Source: Symsagittifera roscoffensis
Lineage: Eukaryota; Xenacoelomorpha; Acoela; Convolutidae
Assembly: GCF_963678635.1 (NCBI RefSeq)
Contig: NC_087065.1
Span: 54,216,397 to 54,280,396, forward strand
DNA length: 64,000 nt
Direction: 5' to 3'
Shown here: positions 54,476-61,313 of the stretch, one piece after another
Layout: every line of letters begins with the position of its first letter
Numbering within the stretch: the first letter of the stretch is position 1
Translations under genes and position numbers: made by a program
Notes under the pieces: generated by a model
What the model saw: only the letters and a program-made list of their open reading frames with translations
The model's database searches: none
What the model was told of the DNA's origin: nothing

Positions 54476-56746
54476 TCAAATTTGGCTGAAACTCTCCTCT
54501 CTTTCTGTGTTCGGACGTGTATTTTGTTCGAGGTTCCCGTTTACTACCCCCATTGACGAGCAAGCTGATGTCCGTCTGGATAAGGCTTTCGGTGTCTGAC
54601 AGGCTTCCATTTCTCCTTGGGTCAGGACCATATAGTTTTCACGAATCTTTGATCCGTGTTCCATAAATTCATTTCGATGCGCTGCTGCTACTGACAGAAC
54701 CGGTTTTAGCTGTATGTTGCCGGCGTTGGACTTCAAGAATTTTGGAGTCAGTTTTCTGAAGATTGCAAACCGATGATACAGGTACATGATGAGTGCATGC
54801 AGGACAAGATTCCCCAAAAAGACTATTGCTGTCAGTGTAAGGGAGAGCCGTAATGGTACATACTGTTCCATTTTGTCCACAAGGCTAGGTTTGAGCAATC
54901 GCATATTGTGTGCTATGGGTTTTGCTATCTCGTTCAGCTGATCGACTTTTGTCAAATGTGGACTGTCTATGAGTTTCGCTTTAACTTCTCTGAGTAATTT
55001 TACTCCGGCGTCAGTTTTGGATTCGTAGTATGGTAGGTCAGATAAGTCTGGCAGTTCTGAAATCAAGTGTGCTAGCGGGTCCGGTAGAGATACGCTGATT
55101 CGTTTGGCAGGGATTTTGTCGCAGCTATCTAAATCCGGTCTGATCTTTATGAATTTGCTTATTAACTGTGTCCCACAGTCCAATGTTATTAGGCAGATAT
55201 TACAGCCGGGGTGGTCTTCTCGTTTGGGAGTGTTCAGTTCGTCAAGACTGTACTCCCGCAAGGAGAACGCAGCACTGGCTGAGGTGATTAGCCAAATTCC
55301 ATATCCAAGGTTGGTCGCTTTCTCCGGCGTTGGGAGGAGAACCTTTTCGGTCTCGCAAACCGTCAGCGCTGTCATCGTGGAGTGGAAATATAGCGTTGCC
55401 AGGCACGATGATTGTCCCAAGTGTGTCTCCATTGTCTGGTGACAGATCCGGTACGTCGAGCTTCCAAGGCAATTAGCGTACTGCTCTTCTGTCAGAACGG
55501 TCGTTTCCATGGAGTCCTCCGATATGGCCAGATAGGATCCTTCAGTGACCCATTTTATGGCTTCGGTTGGATCGGCTTGTGGCATAGGTATCACCTGTGC
55601 CCGGTACATCTGGAAGGCTGTTTGACTCGATGCGTATGGTATTGCCAGATTGAGCAGAAGTCCTTCCTCAATTGTCGTGACATCGCGAAGCAGTTTCGCG
55701 TCATAATATGAGTGGACATCGCTTGGCGGTATTGCAAGGGTCAAACGGTGGTTTTCTTCTTTTTGACTTTTATATACAGCGTCTATGACCGCCAACAGTG
55801 ATTCTCGAGGTACTAGTGACATCGGTAATCGTTTATCCAGCAGCGTTGGGATCGAATTTAAAACGTTTGTCTTAAAGGCATAGAGAGCAGTTTTATAGCT
55901 TGCTATATCTGCATAGACTACGTTTAGTAGTGATGCTGCCGTATCAAAGTTGAAATTTATTTGCTGATTCGAGAATAGCGTTTGTGTGCAGTCTCGCAAA
56001 ATGTGAAAATTTCCTTGAATTGTAGCAAACTGTTCTTCGATTATTTTCCAGTTCTTATTTTGGTTTTCGATGGTTTGTTGTTGAATCGCTCTGATTTCAG
56101 ACAACTCATTGGAAATCGTAAAGAACTTCTCATTGCTCGATGATTCAATTTCAGACACATAGTCAGTGAGGGCCATTGAGTACTGTTCCAAAGTCTCGAT
56201 GTTCTTGGCATTGACTTGGGCCTGGTCCTGGCATGATCCAAAAATTCCCATAATTCCGCATCCTCCTGAATTGCCCATCATTACTCCAGAGCCAAATAGG
56301 CCAATTCCGGCGATGGCCGCTGCTGCGATTAATGGAGCTGCCCGGCGGGTGCGTGTTGACTCTAACTGGTTTTTGTTCAGAAATCGGGAAGTGTCAGTTC
56401 TAATGGCCTGAGCTTCTTGCTTTGCTGCTTCAGCCTTGTCCTCGATCATGTCCAGTAGCCAGTTGAGATTAAATGGGTCTGTTGTTGAATTGAAGTTCGT
56501 GGAAAAATCGAGAGGGCACTCTATAGATGGTGTTCGCCACTTCTCCGATAGTTTGCTGAGGTAATTCCTCACTGTTGACTTCATCGTAAAATTGTACTTT
56601 GGGAAAGGAAGAAGGAACTGGACATTTACAAATTTCTCTGCCAGTATGATCTTACTTTCCTTGTGAAAGATTATCCCAGATGAAAGGACATCATCGTAGG
56701 TTGCCAAAGTACTGCCTATTTGTAGGAATATTAGCAATAGTTGCAT
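54476..56746 (-). CDS. Envelope: F-like class I fusion glycoprotein of the retroelement
   Basis: An intact frame of about 756 aa. The frame is open upstream to 56851 without ATG, but the ATG at 56746 directly starts a hydrophobic signal peptide (MQLLLIFLQIGSTLA), so I chose it. Counting from the upstream frame start, a furin-type RTRR lies near residue 170, followed by an Ala/Gly-rich hydrophobic fusion peptide and a Cys-containing loop. A long heptad-like coiled coil covers about 210-270, a Cys-rich ectodomain follows, and one transmembrane helix lies at about 669-692, with a cytoplasmic tail of about 100 aa. This order (short F2, long F1) is that of baculovirus F/errantivirus-type envelopes, though I cannot assign the family. 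It may be expressed from a spliced subgenomic RNA. No disruption was seen. Confidence 0.82.
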   Translation of the reverse strand: MQLLLIFLQIGSTLATYDDVLSSGIIFHKESKIILAEKFVNVQFLLPFPKYNFTMKSTVRNYLSKLSEKWRTPSIECPLDFSTNFNSTTDPFNLNWLLDMIEDKAEAAKQEAQAIRTDTSRFLNKNQLESTRTRRAAPLIAAAAIAGIGLFGSGVMMGNSGGCGIMGIFGSCQDQAQVNAKNIETLEQYSMALTDYVSEIESSSNEKFFTISNELSEIRAIQQQTIENQNKNWKIIEEQFATIQGNFHILRDCTQTLFSNQQINFNFDTAASLLNVVYADIASYKTALYAFKTNVLNSIPTLLDKRLPMSLVPRESLLAVIDAVYKSQKEENHRLTLAIPPSDVHSYYDAKLLRDVTTIEEGLLLNLAIPYASSQTAFQMYRAQVIPMPQADPTEAIKWVTEGSYLAISEDSMETTVLTEEQYANCLGSSTYRICHQTMETHLGQSSCLATLYFHSTMTALTVCETEKVLLPTPEKATNLGYGIWLITSASAAFSLREYSLDELNTPKREDHPGCNICLITLDCGTQLISKFIKIRPDLDSCDKIPAKRISVSLPDPLAHLISELPDLSDLPYYESKTDAGVKLLREVKAKLIDSPHLTKVDQLNEIAKPIAHNMRLLKPSLVDKMEQYVPLRLSLTLTAIVFLGNLVLHALIMYLYHRFAIFRKLTPKFLKSNAGNIQLKPVLSVAAAHRNEFMEHGSKIRENYMVLTQGEMEACQTPKALSRRTSACSSMGVVNGNLEQNTRPNTEREESFSQI

Positions 56747-56894
56747 TGTCCCTTCGTGGCGCAGAGTAATGCTCCTGGTTAGTTTGGCAATTTGGTTTTT
56801 GTCTATGTGGTCTCGTAGATGGTTGGGTAATTGTCGTCGTGGTATCCGCACCAGACGTTCGATTGTAATTCGGAGATTTTTTTTTTGGAAAAGG

Positions 56895-57218
56895 TTATTG
56901 TGGTAGTTCGAAAATTACGGAGTAGTTGATGTCGTCGAGATCGAAGTAGGCGTTTGACTGCAAGGTGAAAATCGTTTCCGTGAGTTCTGCGGTCGTATTG
57001 AAATGGCAGGTAACTATCATGCGCAAATCGGCTATGGTGTATGCTATGATAATTATTACTAAAGGATCTTCACAAGAAAATACCGAGTAAACTTCTCCCG
57101 ATGTGTGGTCTACGTTATGGTCACCGAAGCCAATTAGGTCGATGCTGTACGGCGTTTCGGAGAGCAAGTTCGAATTTTGAATAGATTGCACGAGATCTTG
57201 AAAGTTTTCGTGATTCAT
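56895..57218 (-). CDS. Orphan 107-aa ORF upstream of env
   Basis: ATG at 57218. It is acidic, with a central hydrophobic run (LVIIIIAYTIADL), no signal peptide and no recognised domain. It ends about 150 bases before the env ATG on the same strand, so it could be an accessory gene or an env leader exon. Codon use resembles the neighbouring element genes. It lies back to back with the plus-strand leader, implying divergent transcription. Confidence 0.5.
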   Translation of the reverse strand: MNHENFQDLVQSIQNSNLLSETPYSIDLIGFGDHNVDHTSGEVYSVFSCEDPLVIIIIAYTIADLRMIVTCHFNTTAELTETIFTLQSNAYFDLDDINYSVIFELPQ

Positions 57219-57439
57219 CAATTTGATTTATGATTATTATTGAAATTGGGTTTCTTGGTCCGTTGGCATCAAGTTTCAATTTGTTAAATAAAAGTTCTGA
57301 ATTTGTGTGGTTGGGTGGTGGGCGTTGTGGTATTTATCTGTGGTATAAACAGGATGTTTGTTGTTCAGCCATTCTTGGTGATTTTGATATTTCGGTGACA
57401 TTTACTTCCAATCATTGAGTTCGTATTCAGGTCGTGTTG

Positions 57440-57513
57440 GTTTATTTAAACACAAATAAACTTTATATCACTTTGTTCCATTCGGGTCACCCTGTATCAT
57501 TCTCATTGTAAGT
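57440..57513 (+). promoter_or_regulatory. Candidate antisense promoter, leader and shared splice donor
   Basis: 'tttatttaaac' (57440) and 'ctttatatcac' (57460) are TATA-like, lying about 30 and 50 bases ahead of a pyrimidine-rich stretch. A consensus donor T|GTAAGT is at 57508-57513, just before the first plus-strand ATG (57533). Two strong acceptors (ttttttcag at 58363 and ctttttttcag-type at 58833) each sit within 10 bases of a downstream start codon. One leader could therefore serve three ORFs. This is read from the sequence only; transcription is inferred. Confidence 0.4.
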
Positions 57514-57532
57514 CAGTTGAACTAGTTTAAAG

Positions 57533-57904
57533 ATGCAACTGAGAACAGCATTCGATAAACGCCATATTCGGATGATGGAGTTCTGGCTAGCGGAGCTGCC
57601 CAGGAATGTGACGGATGATGAAGAGAACGTCATGATTGAGTCCTTCTGGGAGGCTGAGTCTGCCCTGCTTGAGATGATGAGGGACTACGTTGAGGACGAT
57701 GTCCTATACATCACGTTGCCAGTCCGGGAGAGCCTCAACGTAGTGAGTTTTATGTCGGAGATGAATGATGCTTTGAGGGGGGCGGTGAGCAGGATCGTCT
57801 CGGCGTCAGTGATGGCGCGAGTGGAGCGAGAGCTAGGAGAGCACCTCTCAATGGCTGACGTCGTCGCAGAGACTTTCAAGATCACGCCTCGCCACCTTTC
57901 ATAA
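57533..57904 (+). CDS. Orphan 123-aa protein, antisense block gene 1
   Basis: ATG immediately after 'gtttaaag'. It is acidic, probably all-helical (starts MQLRTAFDKRHIRMMEFW), with no Cys, no membrane segment and no recognised fold. Codon use and GC content are higher than host introns and like pol and env, supporting a real gene. It is followed by a T-rich tract, the 48-bp repeats and an AATAAA at 58238. It is encoded opposite to pol and env. Confidence 0.62.
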   Translation: MQLRTAFDKRHIRMMEFWLAELPRNVTDDEENVMIESFWEAESALLEMMRDYVEDDVLYITLPVRESLNVVSFMSEMNDALRGAVSRIVSASVMARVERELGEHLSMADVVAETFKITPRHLS

Positions 57905-57948
57905 ACTTAAAACTTTCTATCATCATCATTTTTTTTTTTTTTTTGTAT

Positions 57949-58239
57949 ATGTTTTTCTCGTCTTCAATTTATTCTTCAAACTGTCTCGTAAGTTTTCTTG
58001 AAGCAGTTGGGCTGCTGTCCGTAAAAGGCCATAAGCAAGTGCCAGAAGCAACTCTCACTTTTCCGAATGTAAAAGGCCATAAGCAAGTGCCAGAAGCAAC
58101 TCTCACTTTTCCGAATGTAAAAGGCCATAAGCAAGTGCCAGAAGCAACTCTCACTTTTCCGAATGTAAAAGGCCATAAGCAAGTGCCAGAAGCAACTCTC
58201 ACTTTTCCGAATGTATTTGTACGTGCTGATCTCTTATAA
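57949..58239 (+). CDS. Possible ORF through the 48-bp repeats
   Basis: About 96 codons from ATG 57949. A hydrophobic N-terminal segment is followed by four identical 16-residue units (VKGHKQVPEATLTFPN) and a short tail. The repeat length is a multiple of three, so all frames stay open on both strands, which weakens the case for coding. It could be a repeat protein or merely a minisatellite. Confidence 0.3.
   Translation: MFFSSSIYSSNCLVSFLEAVGLLSVKGHKQVPEATLTFPNVKGHKQVPEATLTFPNVKGHKQVPEATLTFPNVKGHKQVPEATLTFPNVFVRADLL
58021..58212. repeat. Four perfect 48-bp tandem repeats
   Basis: Units start at 58021, 58069, 58117 and 58165 with gtaaaaggccataagcaag and are identical. They lie between the first and second plus-strand ORFs of the element. 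Confidence 0.97.
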
Positions 58240-58243
58240 TAAA
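58238..58243 (+). terminator. Candidate polyadenylation signal
   Basis: AATAAA in 'cttataataaaataata', after the repeats. It is correctly oriented for the 123-aa ORF and upstream of the next acceptor. No downstream cleavage evidence is visible. Confidence 0.4.
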
Positions 58244-58369
58244 ATAATAAGATCATTTTCTGTGTTTTAGCTTTTTCGTTTCTGTTTTTCCTCGAGTTAG
58301 TACTGCAGGTAACCAGTTGTGTTCATTTTGAATGGATGAACAAGTGTATATGTATTTTTTCAGTTGAAA

Positions 58370-58591
58370 ATGTGTTTCCCTCAGCCTTGGGGCAAATTTG
58401 TTCTGTTTTGCTGCCAAAATGGCAGTTATGTCAAGTTTGGAGATGCCCAGACTTGGTCGGAGCGCTCTCCGCTGTGTCCCCCTCTGGCAGGAGAGGGTGA
58501 GAGCGGCACCGCGATGGTCGTCATGTGGTGTGTGCTGTCTGCTGTGCTATTTCTGGCAGCAGTTGCGGCAGTTGTCTTGAAGAAGAAGTAG
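58370..58591 (+). CDS. Small single-pass membrane protein, antisense block gene 2
   Basis: The first true ATG (58370) lies 7 bases after a tttttt-cag acceptor. The 73-aa product has a Cys-containing hydrophilic N-terminal half and a strong C-terminal transmembrane segment (VVMWCVLSAVLFLAAVAAVV), ending in three lysines. The topology is that of a tail-anchored or short type III protein, and the final KKK could act in ER retention or anchoring. No homologue was recognised. Confidence 0.6.
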   Translation: MCFPQPWGKFVLFCCQNGSYVKFGDAQTWSERSPLCPPLAGEGESGTAMVVMWCVLSAVLFLAAVAAVVLKKK

Positions 58592-58840
58592 GCGTCCACT
58601 TTGTTTACTGAACTTTTGTTTTAGAAATTTCGTAATTTTAATTTTACTTTTTGTTATTTAGCTGTTTACTTTTAATTCATACTTGTACTTTTTCGCAGTG
58701 TTTTTCATAAGATCATTGGTGAGTGCTCAGACAATATTTTTATTTTAGAATGTCTGTATGGTAAATTGTTGAAAGTTCAGTTGCCGTCCCTTGGTTGTGC
58801 TTGGCAATATTATGATATATTTTCTTTTTTCAGTTATATT

Positions 58841-59775
58841 ATGAAGAGAAGTAACGATGGTTTTCCTTTGACTGGTTACTCGCAGCGGAAAACTAGATCT
58901 AATCCCTATGTTGATTCTGGGGGACAGGTTGACTTGCATTCTGTAGGAGAATACGCAAAAGGGCTTCCTCAAATTGCTGTGTTGGACTCCTTGGACGGCT
59001 TGGATCGAGAGGTCCCCGCTATTATTCGGAAATTTGTCGCGGTCGAATACAAGGACAAGAGCAAGAGGGTAAGTCTAAATGTTCGAGCTTCGTGTGTGTT
59101 TTGATTTGGTGCATTGTCCATCAATATTAGCGTTGTTTCTTTATTTTTCAGCGTTTGTTAGATCGTCTTCTGTATGCCAGTCGGTTGTTGGAGAGCTTCA
59201 AGCCGTTGGAGCTGCGCACTGGTCCTCTTGGTGCTAAGTATTATATGGGACTGCTGCCGAAGGATCTCCGCAAAGTTCCGAAGTTTATAAATTATTGGGC
59301 CCCTCAAGGTGCGCAGGTGTCAAACCAAGCATACGGGTACCTGATCGTGAGAGAGGGCGAGAACTTCACTCGCTTTCATAGCGACATTGATGAGTCACTT
59401 GATACCCTGGCGACTCTGTATGGATCGGGTGAGAAGATCTGGTTCTTTGTGAGACCTGGCAAGTTTGCGCAAAGACTGGAGGACGAGTTTGTGACACCCG
59501 ACTCGCTGATGAGGTGCTTAGTTGAGCATAAATCGTCATTGGCCTGCTGTACACAGGAAGTTGGGGACACTGTGTACCTTCCCTACGGCTGGGTTCATTG
59601 TGTGGTCACGCGGGGAAATGTGTCCTGTTGTTCATCGCTCCTCTCCATTGGGCTGAGAGTACCAAGTGAGAGGTATGAGCAAATGTGGCAGTCTGTGACC
59701 CGTTTGTTGCCTGTTGGGGAGAGAAGGCAACGATTTTATGAGCGTGGGGCGAAATGCAAGGACTTAGAAAGGTGA
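58841..59775 (+). CDS. JmjC-domain (2-oxoglutarate/Fe(II)) protein, two exons, antisense block gene 3
   Basis: Exon 1 is 58841-59068 (76 codons), intron GTAAGT...TTTTTCAG (59069-59151, 83 bp), exon 2 is 59152-59775. The product is about 283 aa. The JmjC core shows the metal ligands H-x-D in FTRFHSDIDE, a cosubstrate Lys block GSGEKIWFFVRPG, and the distal His in VYLPYGWVHCVVT, in the order of KDM2/7-type JmjC demethylases. No PHD, CXXC or other reader is present, so the substrate (histone, other protein or RNA) is unknown. ATG 58841 lies 8 bases after a polypyrimidine-cag acceptor (58833), suggesting an upstream leader exon. It is encoded opposite to pol, so its intron would survive passage through the element's genomic RNA. 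All three metal ligands are present, so it is probably active. Confidence 0.82.
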
Positions 59776-60070
59776 TGCATTTATTGAAGTATTTTGTGAC
59801 TCGTTGCCTTTATAAATATCCAATTTACAGTTATTTATTTCATCCTCAAGCTTTTTGAAGATATGTTTCGTAAGGAGTTAGGAATGTTAACATTATGTCT
59901 CCCCGGGCTTCTGCGAGCTCCTCTTTGGCACGGTAGAGATCACTTGTTTAAAAATGTGTGAGATCCTAACAAATATCCTTCGAAATGTGTCTTTTTTTTT
60001 TTTTTTTTTTTTTCATTAACTTATGGGAACTCAGTTGGACTCAGTTCGTGCAGGCTGGTGGGCTCAGTTC
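59776..60070. other. Non-coding spacer with a 23-base T run
   Basis: Lies between the JmjC stop and the 170-bp repeats. It contains t23 (59991-60013), which would be an A run on the pol strand. No canonical AATAAA was seen for the JmjC transcript. Confidence 0.5.
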
Positions 60071-61260
60071 GTGCAGGCTCCTCATTGGTGCTTCAGAGCT
60101 CACTGGTGTCAAAATTTTCGAGATCCGATCATTGAGTTGTCGGGGTGCTCGAAACTTTTTTATTCGTGATCTTAATACATGGGAGGTTGAGGTGTTTTTT
60201 GATATCTCGAGTTCTATACATTTCCTCCTGCGCTGCGCTTCTGCAGGCTCCTCATTGGTGCTACAGAGCTCACTGGTGTCAAAATTTTCGAGATCCGATC
60301 ATTGAGTTGTCGGGGTGCTCGAAACTTTTTTATTCGTGATCTTAATACATGGGAGGTTGAGGTGTTTTTTGATATCTCGAGTTCTATACATTTCCTCCTG
60401 CGCTGCGCTTCTGCAGGCTCCTCATTGGTGCTACAGAGCTCACTGGTGTCAAAATTTTCGAGATCCGATCACTGAGTTGTCGGGGTGCTCGAAACTTTTT
60501 TATTCGTGATCTTAATACATGGGAGGTTGAGGTGTTTTTTGATATCTCGAGTTCTATACATTTCCTCCTGCGCTGCGCTTCTGCAGGCTCCTCATTGGTG
60601 CTACAGAGCTCACTGGTGTCAAAATTTTCGAGATCCGATCACTGAGTTGTCGGGGTGCTCGAAACTTTTTTATTCGTGATCTTAATACATGGGAGGTTGA
60701 GGTGTTTTTTGATATCTCGAGTTCTATACATTTCCTCCTGCGCTGCGCTTCTGCAGGCTCCTCATTGGTGCTACAGAGCTCACTGGTGTCAAAATTTTCG
60801 AGATCCGATCACTGAGTTGTCGGGGTGCTCGAAACTTTTTTATTCGTGATCTTAATACATGGGAGGTTGAGGTGTTTTTTGATATCTCGAGTTCTATACA
60901 TTTCCTCCTGCGCTGCGCTTCTGCAGGCTCCTCATTGGTGCTACAGAGCTCACTGGTGTCAAAATTTTCGAGATCCGATCACTGAGTTGTCGGGGTGCTC
61001 GAAACTTTTTTATTCGTGATCTTAATACATGGGAGGTTGAGGTGTTTTTTGATATCTCGAGTTCTATACATTTCCTCCTGCGCTGCGCTTCTGCAGGCTC
61101 CTCATTGGTGCTACAGAGCTCACTGGTGTCAAAATTTTCGAGATCCGATCACTGAGTTGTCGGGGTGCTCGAAACTTTTTTATTCGTGATCTTAATACAT
61201 GGGAGGTTGAGGTGTTTTTTGATATCTCGAGTTCTATACATTTCCTCCTGCGCCAGGCTT
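60071..61260. repeat. Seven tandem 170-bp repeats downstream of pol
   Basis: Units start at 60071, 60241, 60411, 60581, 60751, 60921 and 61091. They are almost identical, with unit 1 the most divergent. Each contains the short hairpin-prone gctgcgcttctgcagg, 'cgagatccgatcactgag' and 'gatatctcgagttc'. A recurring 64-codon frame on plus is a by-product of the period. The array lies directly after the pol stop and may be a regulatory, export or packaging region. Confidence 0.95.
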
Positions 61261-61313
61261 CTGTAGCGTCATTTGGGGTCATATGATGATGATTGAGGGG
61301 GTCGATATTGTTG

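Noticed and set aside
55104-56411. Plus-strand ORFs of 81-112 codons
   Set aside because: Antisense shadows of the env frame.
57230-57418. Plus ORF of 62 codons
   Set aside because: Lies in the divergent start region, without domain or acceptor upstream; probably chance.
58021-58212. CRISPR-like array
   Set aside because: Perfect 48-bp tandem units have no variable spacers and the context is eukaryotic.
60145-61189. Six identical 64-codon plus ORFs
   Set aside because: By-product of the 170-bp repeat period; no independent sign of coding.
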